From Paucibacter sp. TC2R-5 (GTDB taxonomy: Bacteria; Pseudomonadota; Gammaproteobacteria; Burkholderiales; Burkholderiaceae_C), in assembly GCF_025717605.1 (NCBI RefSeq), contig NZ_JAJIRQ010000005.1:1-64000 (forward strand): a stretch of DNA of 64,000 bases, written 5' to 3'. The notes under the pieces were generated by a model, which ran no database searches, was not told the DNA's origin, and saw nothing but the letters and a program-made list of their open reading frames with translations. A program made the position numbers and the translations under genes. Positions within the stretch are counted from its first letter, which is position 1; each line of letters starts with the position of its first letter. Of the stretch, positions 1 to 9,300 are shown piece by piece.

Positions 1-280
1 TTGTACGGCATTCGAGCTAATCGAGGTGAGGACTTTTTCAAAAGAATAGCTGCGAAGCAGTATTTCAGTCAAGGGCAAGACCAGCGGTTTAGTTCACCCC
101 AGCGGGCGCGGTGGTGAACACGTATCAGTGCCCTCACTCCAAACCAGTTCCAGATTGAATGCGACAAATATCCGAAAATGCCAAGTTAAATGAGACAGCA
201 ATTCAGGACTCATTGACATGGGCGCTTCCAACTGTCGGATTCACAATGTTTGCCGGTTCCACGTTCAGTGCGAACCGACA
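1..280. other. Left-edge stretch without a recognisable gene
   Basis: No convincing gene is seen here. Plus frame 1 is open from the first base to a TGA at 115-117, so bases 1-117 could be the last 38 codons of a gene that begins outside the window, but the peptide resembles nothing I recognise and such a run can occur by chance. The remainder is the 3' side of the glutathione S-transferase gene. Its base composition looks more AT-rich than the neighbouring genes, as expected for intergenic DNA. Confidence 0.4.
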
Positions 281-946
281 CTAGCCGCCCTGCGCCTTCA
301 GCAGTGCGATGCGTTCTTGATCGGCCTTGCGGTCGGCCGCCACCTTCAATGCCGCCGGGCGTTCGCCGACCAGCTTGGCATAGGGCTTCCAGTCGATGCC
401 GCCAGCGGCCAAGAGGTCTTCGCCCAGGACGGCTTTGCTGGCCATGGCCACTAAGGGCAGGCTTACCCAGGCGGCGCAGTCGGCCATTCCGAACTGCGCG
501 CCGCCAACATAGGGGCCAAAGCGGGCCAGGCGCTTGAAGCCGGCAATATGCTGGATCAGCAATTTGTGCACCCGGGCCTTGGTCCCCTCGCTGACCGTGC
601 CGCCGAAGAAGGCCTGGCCGTAAAGCTCGCGGGCGACCAGCTCCAGGTGCAGCTCGATGAAGGTGATCAGCTCGCGCTGCTTGGCCGCCTCGAAGGGGTC
701 GGCCGGCAACAAGGCCGGGCTGGGGTAAGCGGCTTCCAGGTAATCCAGAATGACCTGACTCTCGCACAGCGAACCTTGCGGCGTGCGGATGAAGGGCACC
801 TTGCCGAGCGGGCTGCAGTTCAAGACCGCCTCCTCATGCGAGTGCGTCATTACCAATTCTTCTTCGAAGGGGATGCCCTTCTCCAGCAGGACGAACTTGA
901 CCTTGTTGTAGTAATTGGAGAGTGAAAAACCGCAGAGCTGAATCAT
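281..946 (-). CDS. Glutathione S-transferase
   Basis: This 221-residue protein is a cytosolic glutathione S-transferase, conjugating or transferring glutathione on small electrophiles. The N-terminal thioredoxin-like half carries the cis-proline motif (V50-P51) and the glutathione-binding Glu-Ser pair at E62-S63. The C-terminal half is the usual all-helical domain with a GGAQFGMAD segment. The ATG at 946 is chosen because AGGAGG lies just upstream of it, and the frame open further upstream encodes arginine-rich sequence unlike a GST. It is the last gene of a minus-strand series running from glnE, 94 bases after the solute-binding protein. The substrate cannot be told from sequence. Confidence 0.9.
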   Translation of the reverse strand: MIQLCGFSLSNYYNKVKFVLLEKGIPFEEELVMTHSHEEAVLNCSPLGKVPFIRTPQGSLCESQVILDYLEAAYPSPALLPADPFEAAKQRELITFIELHLELVARELYGQAFFGGTVSEGTKARVHKLLIQHIAGFKRLARFGPYVGGAQFGMADCAAWVSLPLVAMASKAVLGEDLLAAGGIDWKPYAKLVGERPAALKVAADRKADQERIALLKAQGG

Positions 947-1040
947 GGATCGGCCTCCTGTGCAGGGATTGAAAAGAGGCCCGAGTCTACGGTGAGGGCG
1001 GCGGCGTATTTGTCGCCATGGCGCCAAGTTCGGCAGGCTC

Positions 1041-1961
1041 TTAGAGCCTGAGCCAATCGCTGACGCGCGGGTTGAAGAAGCCCGATTGCATATAGGCCTT
1101 GCGGATCACACCTTGCTGGCGCAACTGCTGCAGGCCTGTGTTGAGCGCTGCCTGCAGGTTCGCGCCATCCGGATGTATCTTGGAGATCAGGTAGTGGCGC
1201 GTGCCCTGCATACCGAGTTTGAGCCCGGGTATGGGCTGCAGGCGCACGGTGCCGACTTGCAAGCTCAGGTCGGGCGTGGCTTGGAATGGTGCCAACAAGA
1301 AGTCGGCTCGCCCGGCCGCGACCATTTTTGGCATCAATTCCCAGTTGGTGACATGTTGGGCGCGGATGCCAAGCCGTTTCAAATTGCGCCAGTCCACCAA
1401 CCAGCTCTGATTGGACAAGGCGCTCAAGCCCTGCAGATCCTTCAGGCTCTTGGCACTCATGGCGCGGCTATTGCTTTCCACCGTGTAAAAGCCGGCCTCA
1501 AACTCGCCATCCCCAATCACCGCCTGACTGAGTTGCACGGAAGCCTCCGCGCCGCTGATGTCTTCGCTCCAATAGCTGGTGCTGCTGGAAACGACCTTGC
1601 CGCTGCCCAGTTCGCGCAACAGGCGCTCGACCGATGGCATGTCTTGAAACTTCAGGGGCGCGCGCCAGCCGCCGCGGTGCAGGGCCTGGAAAAAGAGCGC
1701 GACTTCCACCACATCGCGACGCGAGTAAGGGCCGCTGAAATCGCTCAGCTGCAATACATCGCGCTGATTCAAAAAGCGTTGGTAGTCCGCCATCACATCG
1801 GCCGGCCCGGCCGCCAGCACCGCTCCCGGTTCGGCTTGAGCGTCCGAGGCCGCCAGACCGCTCATCAGCCCAGCCGGCAGGGCCGCAGCGGCCAAGCCAA
1901 GCCGCAGGCAATCGCGGCGTTTCAGTTCAGCAGTGGATGAAATCAAGGTAGACGAATACAC
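1041..1961 (-). CDS. Tat-type periplasmic solute-binding protein (amino-acid ABC family fold)
   Basis: This is a secreted protein of about 306 residues resembling SBP_bac_3-type binding proteins. The N-terminus has a twin-arginine-like motif (KRRDCLRL), a hydrophobic stretch and an AQA cleavage site. The body has the alternating segments of a type II periplasmic binding protein. No permease or ATPase gene is adjacent, so it may be an orphan sensor-type binding protein rather than a transporter subunit. I chose the GTG at 1961, four bases after the stop of the EamA gene. A TTG at 2006 would overlap that gene and put extra residues before the signal sequence. The ligand is unknown. Confidence 0.7.
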   Translation of the reverse strand: MYSSTLISSTAELKRRDCLRLGLAAAALPAGLMSGLAASDAQAEPGAVLAAGPADVMADYQRFLNQRDVLQLSDFSGPYSRRDVVEVALFFQALHRGGWRAPLKFQDMPSVERLLRELGSGKVVSSSTSYWSEDISGAEASVQLSQAVIGDGEFEAGFYTVESNSRAMSAKSLKDLQGLSALSNQSWLVDWRNLKRLGIRAQHVTNWELMPKMVAAGRADFLLAPFQATPDLSLQVGTVRLQPIPGLKLGMQGTRHYLISKIHPDGANLQAALNTGLQQLRQQGVIRKAYMQSGFFNPRVSDWLRL

Positions 1962-1965
1962 CCGA

Positions 1966-2880
1966 CTATTTTGCCTGCCGCTGCGGCCCTTGATTGACCA
2001 GAACAACCCCTATTGCCAGGGCTAGCAGCGCCAAAATCAGGCGTAGCGTGATTTGTTCCTGCAGGAGCAGGGCGCCCGCGAGCAGGCCGAACAGTGGCGT
2101 GGCCAAGGTAAAGGTGGCCAGCCGGGTGGCCGGGTAATGCCGCACCATCCAAAACCAAAGCAGATAACTGGCGAAGCTGACGACGACGGTCTGAAACAGC
2201 AGCAAGCCGCTCAGGCGCAGCGACCAAGCCGCAGGCCAGGCCTCGCCGCTCAGGGCCGCCGCCACGCACAGGCCCAGGCCCGAGACGGCCAGCTGATACA
2301 GCAGTGTCTTCTCGGCGCTGACCCGACTGAGTCTGCTGGCGCGAATCGTCAGCGTAGTGCCGCCCCAGAACAGTGCCGCCAACACGCCCAAGGCGTCACC
2401 CAGCCATTGCTGCGGATTGGCGGCGGCTTGGCCGAAGCCCTCCGAAAAGGCCCAGGCGACCGCAGCAAAGGCCAGCACCAGGCCACTGATCTGGCGCAGA
2501 TTGAGGCGCTCGGACGCAGCAATAAACGGCATGCCCAGCGCCACCACAAAGGGGCTGAGATAGATGAATACCACCATGCGCGAGGCGCTGGTGTACTGCA
2601 GGCCGACAAAGACGCAGGCGAACTCCAGGCCGAACAGCAGGCCCGCGATCAAGCCGCCGCGCAGACTGCCGTCGCGCTCGAACAGCTTGATGCCGCGCGC
2701 CACAGCCCAAGCCCAGACCAAGAGCGCCGCGCCACTGGAGCGCAAGCCAGCCTGCCAGAGTGGGCCAATCTCGCTCAAGCCGGCCTTGGCAGCGACCTGG
2801 TTCAGGCCCCATAAGGCGCAGCACAGCAAGAGGCTGCAAATGGCGACGCGGTCGAGATGAGTCTTGCGTAGTTCGGTCAT
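1966..2880 (-). CDS. EamA/DMT-family inner-membrane transporter
   Basis: This 304-residue protein is strongly hydrophobic, with about ten transmembrane helices arranged as two repeats of the EamA (drug/metabolite transporter) fold. Typical features are the small-residue-rich first helix (ALWGLNQVAAKAG) and a C-terminal repeat ending in a basic tail. Members export amino acids, purines or other metabolites; the substrate here cannot be assigned. It starts 18 bases after the rhombosortase stop and is followed by the solute-binding protein, which suggests one transcript. Confidence 0.88.
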   Translation of the reverse strand: MTELRKTHLDRVAICSLLLCCALWGLNQVAAKAGLSEIGPLWQAGLRSSGAALLVWAWAVARGIKLFERDGSLRGGLIAGLLFGLEFACVFVGLQYTSASRMVVFIYLSPFVVALGMPFIAASERLNLRQISGLVLAFAAVAWAFSEGFGQAAANPQQWLGDALGVLAALFWGGTTLTIRASRLSRVSAEKTLLYQLAVSGLGLCVAAALSGEAWPAAWSLRLSGLLLFQTVVVSFASYLLWFWMVRHYPATRLATFTLATPLFGLLAGALLLQEQITLRLILALLALAIGVVLVNQGPQRQAK

Positions 2881-2898
2881 GGCGGCATGATGCCCGCA

Positions 2899-3492
2899 CT
2901 ATTTAAGGCGGCGGGCCAGCCCCAGCAAGGCCAGGGCGCTCAGCGTACCGGCCAGCGCACCGGTCAGATGCGAAAAAGGCACGACGGCGATATCCCATTC
3001 GGCCAAGTGACGCATTGGCTCGCCCAAGGGCTGCTCTTGCCAGAGCTTGATGAGAAGTCCCAGGCTGACGCCAACACCTATCAGGCGCTCGCGGCCCCGG
3101 CGGCTCAGCAGCTCCACCAGCACTACCGCCACGCCCGCATGCAGCACGCCCGAAAGGCCGCCGAAATGCAGCAAGCTCGGCTGCTGCAGCAATGCCATTT
3201 GCGTCAGCGGCCAGGCAATGAACCAAGCCAGGGCGCAGCGGCTGGGCACGCGCGCGCCCCAGCCAAACAGCGTGACCACGGCGCAGGCGAGCAAATTGGC
3301 CCAAAGATGCTGCTGGCTCCAATGCACGAAGGCGCTGCTCCAGGCGCGCCAGGGCTGGCTGGCGGCGAGCTGAGGTTGCCAGTCCAGCGCCGCACTCGGG
3401 GCCAGCCATGCCAGTAGCGCGGCCAGGCCCAAGAAGACGCCAAAGCCGCTCCAGGCGTGACGCGCCACTTTCAGGCGAACACCGCCTGCCAC
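2899..3492 (-). CDS. rrtA: Rhombosortase (rhomboid-family intramembrane serine protease)
   Basis: This is a 197-residue polytopic membrane protein of the rhomboid superfamily. It shows the HLWANL segment in an early helix, the catalytic-serine motif GGLSGVLH, and a late helix with FSHLTGALAG that supplies the histidine. The short length without cytoplasmic domains fits the rhombosortase branch, which processes proteins ending in a GlyGly-CTERM tail. A protein with just such a tail, a subtilisin-like protease, is encoded at 37244-39274. The reading frame overlaps the end of glnE by 22 bases, so translation is probably coupled. A GTG at 3480 is an alternative start. Substrate pairing is inferred from the tail, not shown. 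Confidence 0.8.
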   Translation of the reverse strand: MAGGVRLKVARHAWSGFGVFLGLAALLAWLAPSAALDWQPQLAASQPWRAWSSAFVHWSQQHLWANLLACAVVTLFGWGARVPSRCALAWFIAWPLTQMALLQQPSLLHFGGLSGVLHAGVAVVLVELLSRRGRERLIGVGVSLGLLIKLWQEQPLGEPMRHLAEWDIAVVPFSHLTGALAGTLSALALLGLARRLK

Positions 3493-6281
3493 AGCGCCAG
3501 CATGGCATCGCGGTGCAGGTCCAGACCGAGGGCGGCCAGATCCGCCGCTTCGACTGCCGTGGGCTGCTCATCCAGCCTGGCCTTGTGCTGGGCGCGGCGC
3601 AGCTCGCGGTAGGCATTGGCGGCCTTGCTACCGACACCGGCAGGCAACAAGCCCGCTGCTTCAGCCCGCTGCAGCAGCGCGATGGCGCCCGCATTGGCGA
3701 TCAAGGCCGGATGCTCGGCTGCATGGGCCAGCACCAGATATTGCAGGGCAAACTCGGCGTCCATCATGCCGCCGGGGCTGTGCTTGACGTCGAACTTGCC
3801 GGCCCTGATGGGGTGGGCGGCGCGCACCTTGTCGCGCATGGCCTGAATCTCCTGGCGCAGCGCCGCATGGTCGCGCGGAGCGGTCAAGACATGGCGGCGC
3901 ACCGCCTCGAAGCGCTCGGCCAGGGCGGGGTCGCCGGCGCAAAAGCGCGCCCGCGTGATGGCCTGATGCTCCCAGGTCCAGGCGGTATTGCTGCCGCGCC
4001 CGGTTTGGTACTTTTCGAAGGAAGCGAGCGAGGTCACCAACATGCCGGAGTTGCCATTCGGGCGCAGCGCGGTGTCGATGTCGAACAGCTCGCCGGCCGA
4101 GGTGCGCACGGTCAGCCAGGTGATCAGCTTGCGCACGAAGGCACCGTAGATTTCGGGCACCAGGTCTTTGTCCGCCTCGTCGCTGTCGTCGAACAAAAAC
4201 ACCACGTCGAGGTCGCCGCCATAGCCCAGCTCTTTGCCGCCGAGCTTGCCGTAGGCAATCACGGCAAAGCGCGGTGCAGGGCGATGCGCTTGCTTGAGCC
4301 GGGCCCAGGTCCAGTCAATCGTGCATTGCAAAATCGCGTCGGCCAGCGCCGACAACTCATCGCCCGCCTCCTCGACGGTGATCTGTCCCTCGATATCACG
4401 CACCAGGGTGCGGAACACTTCCGCCTGATGGGCGCGCCTGAGGGTGTCGAGCAAGGCTTCTTCATGCGCCTCGCCGCCGCGCTCCCAGGCCGCGTGTCGC
4501 TCTTGCAGGTCTTGCAGGAACACGGCACCGTCAAAGCGGTCATGCTGCAGGCGGCTGTCGGCCAACTCGTCGATGACGCCGGGGTGCAGCATCAAATAGC
4601 GCATCGGCCAGCGCGCCAAACCGAGCAAGCGCAGCAAGCGGCTTTGCACGGCCGGGCGCTCGACCAAAAGTGCCAGATAGCTCTCGCGCCGCAGCAAGGG
4701 CTCGATCCAATCGACAAAGCGCAGCGCCGCCGCCATGCTGCAGGCTTCGTCCCTTACCGCGACGGCAGCGCGGCCAACCAGCTTGGCCAGGCGCAGGCGT
4801 GATTCTTCGCGCAGGCTTTGCACGCGAGGCTGATCGGCCCAGCGCCGCACGGCGACGGCCAACTCGGTCGGCAGTTTGGCCAGAAACTCTTCCGAATCGA
4901 CCGGCAATGCCGGCCCATTGCAACTGCGGCAGCCATTGCCGCCGGCCTTGGGCGCTTGGCCGTCGTGCAAGAGCGAGTCGAACTCGTTGGCGACGATCTC
5001 GCGCACCTCGCCGAGGCGGTCAAGCAGCTCGCAGGAAATCCTTGTCCCTGCATCTTGGGTCTGGCCTGCTGCGCCATGCTTGCAAGCCAGGCCCATGCTG
5101 CGCGCGATCCACTTCAAGTCTTCATCATTGCTCGGCAGGCAGTGGGTTTGCTGATCGTCGAGGAACTGGATGCGGTGTTCGACCTGGCGCAAAAAGACAT
5201 AGGCGGCGCTCAGCTTTTCGGCCGCCTCGGCCGTCATCAGGCCGCGCTCGGCCAACCTGGCCAGCGCCTTGACGGTCGAGCGGGTACGGATCTCCGGGAA
5301 TTGGCCGCCGCGTACGACTTGCAGCAGTTGCACGGTGAACTCGATCTCGCGAATGCCGCCGCGCGAGAGCTTGACGTCATTGGCGCGCTCGGGTCGGCCG
5401 ACGGCGCGCGAGCGCGCCTCGTCGCGGATCTTGCGGTGCAATTGCCGTAGGCCTTCGAACACACCGTAGTCCAGATAGCGGCGGTAAACAAAAGGCGTCA
5501 CGAGCGAGCGCAGGCCCAGGGCACGGCCCAGTTGCACGCTCTCCAGCGGCGCCACCACGCGGCTCTTCAGCCAGGCAAAACGTTCCCACTCGCGGCCCTG
5601 GACGAGGAAATATTCCTCCAGCATCGCCATGCTGACGGCGGCCGGGCCCGAGTTGCCGTTCGGCCGCAGCGCCAGATCGACCCGGAAGACCTGGCCGTCA
5701 TCGGTGACCTCGCCGATCAGCGCATAGAGCTTCTTGGCGACCAGGGCGAAGTACTCATGCGCCGAAATCGAGCCTTTGCCGCTCGAGTTTCCATCCGTGT
5801 GGCCGTCATCGTCATAGACGTAAATCAGGTCGATGTCGGAGGAGACATTGAGCTCGCGCGCGCCCAGCTTGCCCATGCCCAGCACCCAGAATTCGATCAC
5901 CTCGCCGGCCTCGTTACGGGCCGCGCCGCTGAGCGCATCTTGCTCGGCGCGGGCACTTTTGAGCGCCAGGCACAGCGTCACCTCGGCCAAGCTGGTCATC
6001 ACCTCGGTGATCTCATGCATGGCCGCACCGGCTTCAATATCCAGCACCGCCAGACGCTCCAGCACCAGGTGGCGGGCCACACGCAGCGCCGGGCCTAGCG
6101 CGCGGCCGGCGGCCTGCAAGTCATGGATCAAGCGCTCGATCGCGGCCCGGTCCGGCCGGCCGGCCGGCAGCAAAGGCAGCTCGGCGGCGTAGCGGCGCCG
6201 AATTCTTTGCACAAATCGACTGTGTTCGGCCAATGCTGCAGGTGCAGTCTCGGGGACAATGAAAGAATCAATGGCTGTCAT
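3471..6281 (-). CDS. glnE: Bifunctional glutamine synthetase adenylyltransferase/deadenylase
   Basis: This 936-residue protein adds and removes AMP on glutamine synthetase, switching nitrogen assimilation in response to PII and glutamine. Both nucleotidyltransferase halves are visible. The N-terminal deadenylase half contains GMGKLGARELN followed by SDIDLIYVYDD. The C-terminal adenylylase half contains AYGKLGGKELGYGGDLD followed by FLFDD. The length matches the family. The start gives MTAIDSF and faces the divergent yhdP gene across 86 bases. It is the first gene of the minus-strand run that continues with the rhombosortase. Confidence 0.97.
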   Translation of the reverse strand: MTAIDSFIVPETAPAALAEHSRFVQRIRRRYAAELPLLPAGRPDRAAIERLIHDLQAAGRALGPALRVARHLVLERLAVLDIEAGAAMHEITEVMTSLAEVTLCLALKSARAEQDALSGAARNEAGEVIEFWVLGMGKLGARELNVSSDIDLIYVYDDDGHTDGNSSGKGSISAHEYFALVAKKLYALIGEVTDDGQVFRVDLALRPNGNSGPAAVSMAMLEEYFLVQGREWERFAWLKSRVVAPLESVQLGRALGLRSLVTPFVYRRYLDYGVFEGLRQLHRKIRDEARSRAVGRPERANDVKLSRGGIREIEFTVQLLQVVRGGQFPEIRTRSTVKALARLAERGLMTAEAAEKLSAAYVFLRQVEHRIQFLDDQQTHCLPSNDEDLKWIARSMGLACKHGAAGQTQDAGTRISCELLDRLGEVREIVANEFDSLLHDGQAPKAGGNGCRSCNGPALPVDSEEFLAKLPTELAVAVRRWADQPRVQSLREESRLRLAKLVGRAAVAVRDEACSMAAALRFVDWIEPLLRRESYLALLVERPAVQSRLLRLLGLARWPMRYLMLHPGVIDELADSRLQHDRFDGAVFLQDLQERHAAWERGGEAHEEALLDTLRRAHQAEVFRTLVRDIEGQITVEEAGDELSALADAILQCTIDWTWARLKQAHRPAPRFAVIAYGKLGGKELGYGGDLDVVFLFDDSDEADKDLVPEIYGAFVRKLITWLTVRTSAGELFDIDTALRPNGNSGMLVTSLASFEKYQTGRGSNTAWTWEHQAITRARFCAGDPALAERFEAVRRHVLTAPRDHAALRQEIQAMRDKVRAAHPIRAGKFDVKHSPGGMMDAEFALQYLVLAHAAEHPALIANAGAIALLQRAEAAGLLPAGVGSKAANAYRELRRAQHKARLDEQPTAVEAADLAALGLDLHRDAMLALWQAVFA

Positions 6282-6367
6282 GGCTCGCTATGCTTGGTGT
6301 CTGCCCGGGGCCTTAGCGGCCAGCTTCCCACTACTCGAACTCTGTCTCACGGCTTGCTCCCCTTTTA

Positions 6368-9300
6368 ATGTCAGTAAAGCCTTCTTCACTGCCCACGCGC
6401 CTGTTTTGGCTCAGACGACCCGGCCGTTGGCTGCGCAGCTTGATCAGCTGGGCCTTGGCCTTGCTTTTGCTGGCATGGGGCTTGGTGGTGGTGGCGTGGG
6501 GCGGCTTGCACTGGGTGATTCTGCCGCACATCGATGAGTGGCGTCCGGCAATGGAGCGCCATGCCTCACAGGCTTTGGGGGCAAGGGTGCGCATCGGCAG
6601 CATCATGGTCACCTCGGGGGGCTGGATGCCGGCGATCGAGATGCGCGAGGTGCGCCTGCTCGACCCCAGCGGCCGCGAGGCGCTGCGCTTGCCCAAGGTG
6701 GCGGCGGCGCTGTCGGCGCGCTCGTTGCTGAGTCTGAATCTGCGCTTCGAGCAACTGTTGATCGACGCGCCGCAAGTCGAGGTGCGCCGCGACGCCAAGG
6801 GTCGCTTCTTTGTGGCGGGTTTGAGTGTTGAAGAGGCGGTGCAGGCCGAGTCCACCGGTCTGGCCGAGGAATGGGCGGACTGGCTGCTGTCGCAACATGA
6901 ATTTGTGATCCTGAATGGCCGCGTGCGCTGGATAGACGAGCGCCGCGCCACGCAGGCGTTAGAGTTGTCGGACCTCAATCTGGTCTTGCGCAGCGGCGTG
7001 CGCCGTCACGAGCTGCGTCTGGACGCGACGCCGCCGCCGGAATGGGGGCAGCGTTTTGGCCTGCGCGGGCGCTTCACGCAAGCGCTGCTGGGCCGGCCGA
7101 GTGATTTTCAGGGCTGGAGCGGCCAGCTCTATGCCGATTTGCCACGCGCCGATTTGCGCGAGCTGCGTCGCCATATAGACCTGCCCTTCGAGCTGAGCGA
7201 GGGTGACGGCGCCTTGCGGGCCTGGATAGACTTCAAGCAGGGCCAGCCGCAAGGCGTGACGAGCGATCTGGCCTTGCGTGCGGTCAAGCTGCGCCTGACA
7301 CCGAAGGCCGATCAGCTCGATCTGGAACAAATTGAAGGTCGCCTGCAGTTTATGCACGCCGCGCAGTCACTCAGCCTGCAGGCTAGCCAGCTCGGCTTTG
7401 TCAGCGGCGACGGCGTGATTTGGCCGCGTACGGATTGGAAGTTGGCCTTGCGCCTGCCCAAACCGGGCGCGGGCAATGCGGCGCAGGGCTTGCCTTTGGG
7501 CGGCGAGCTGTCGGCCGAGCGGCTTGACCTGGCCTTGATGAGCCAGTTGGCACAGCGCCTGCCTTTTGACGAGCAAACCCATGCCTGGTTGGCCGAGATG
7601 GCGCCGCAAGGGGTCTTGAGCCGGCTCAGCGCGAGTTGGGATGGTCCCTTGATGGATCCGCGCCGCTACCAAATCAAGGGCCGTCTTGAGGGCTTGCGCT
7701 TGGGTGGGCGCCGCCAGGGCTTGGAGCACATGGGGCTGAGTGGCCTGACCCTGCAGCTCGATGCCGGTGAAAAAGGCGGTCAGGCGCAGCTGAGCATGGC
7801 CGATGGCTCGCTTGAGCTTCCGGGCTTGTTCCGCCAAGACCTGCCGCCCATTCAGCGCCTGAGCGCTAAACTGGACTGGCGGATTGAAGCCGCACCCAAG
7901 CAGCCGCCGCACTATGAGCTTCGAGTCAGCCGGCTGGAGCTGCTCAATCAAGATCTGCGCGGCGAGTTCGATGCGGTCTGGCGTAGCGGCAAGGCGGCCG
8001 GCCAAGGCCGCTTGCCGGGTTGGCTGGAGCTGAGCGGGCAGATCGAAAGAATCGATGCGGTCAAGATCCATCGCTATTTGCCGCTGGCCATCGGGGACCA
8101 TGCGCTGGACTATGTGCGCGACGCTATTCGCGCCGGCGAGGCGCGAGCGATCCATGTCCGTTTGCGCGGCGAGTTGGCCAAGTTTCCTTTCGACGGCGAG
8201 CGTGAGCGCGACGGCCAGTTCCGCATCACGACCCAGGCACGTGACATCGATTTGCTTTATGTGCCCGGCGTCGAGGGGCGGCCTTCCAATTGGCCGGCGC
8301 TGGAGCATGTCAATGCCGACCTGATATTCGAGCGCGGCGGCATGCAGATCAAGGGCGGCCGCGCCAAGGTGTTTGCCTATGAGCTCAGCGGCATTAAGGG
8401 CGGCATCAAGGACTTGCTGGTCAAGCACCGGTTGGAGATCGAGGGTCAGGGCAATGGGCCGGGCGCCGAGTTGCTGAAGTTTGTGCGCCAGTCCCCGGTC
8501 AACGAGGCCAGCGGTGGTTTGCTGGCGGCTGCCACGGCCGGCGGCGCGGCCAACCTGAAGCTGAGTTTGAATCTGCCCCTGCAAGACATGGACAAGTCGG
8601 TCGTCAAGGGCGCCGTGCAACTGCTGGGCGGGGAGCTGCGGCTGCGGCCCGATCTGCCCTTGTTGACCAACACCCGCGGCAGCGTGGAGTTTGATCGTCA
8701 GGGCGTCAAACTGCAGGCGGTGCAGGCGCGTGCTTTTGGCGGAGAGCTGAGCGTCGAGGGCGGCAACCAGGCGGACGGTAGCTTGCGGTTCACGGCGACT
8801 GGCCTGGCAACCGCCGAAGCCTTGCAGCGTTCGCCCGAGCTGGGCGGCGTCGCCAAATTGGCGCAGGCAGCCAGCGGCCAGGCCAGCTACCGGCTGCAAG
8901 TCGGGCTGAACCAGGGGCAGGCGGATTTTTCCCTGACCAGCAATCTGCTCGGACTGGGCCTGGATCTTCCGGCGCCGCTGCGCAAGGAGGCCGCTAGCGC
9001 GCTGCCGCTGCGCCTGCTGCTCAAGCCCGACATCAATCGCGACAGCAATCGGGATGAGCTGAGGCTTGAGTTGGGCAATCTCTTGCAAGCTCATTACCAG
9101 CGCGACCTGTCGGTCGAGCCGGCGCGGGTGCTGCGCGGCGCGCTGAGCGTGCAGGACAGCTTGCCCGGCCTGCCCAGCAGCGGCGTGCAGCTGCAGGCCA
9201 ATCTGGACAAGGTTAATCTGGATGCCTGGAACAAGACCGTGCAGCGGCTGTGGGGGGCACCTGCAGCTTCAAACAGTGAGAACGGCTCGGGTGTTGTCGC

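Noticed and set aside
7367-9094. 575-codon minus-strand open frame opposite yhdP
   Set aside because: Shadow of a GC-rich gene; Gln/Leu/Ala-rich translation without domains.
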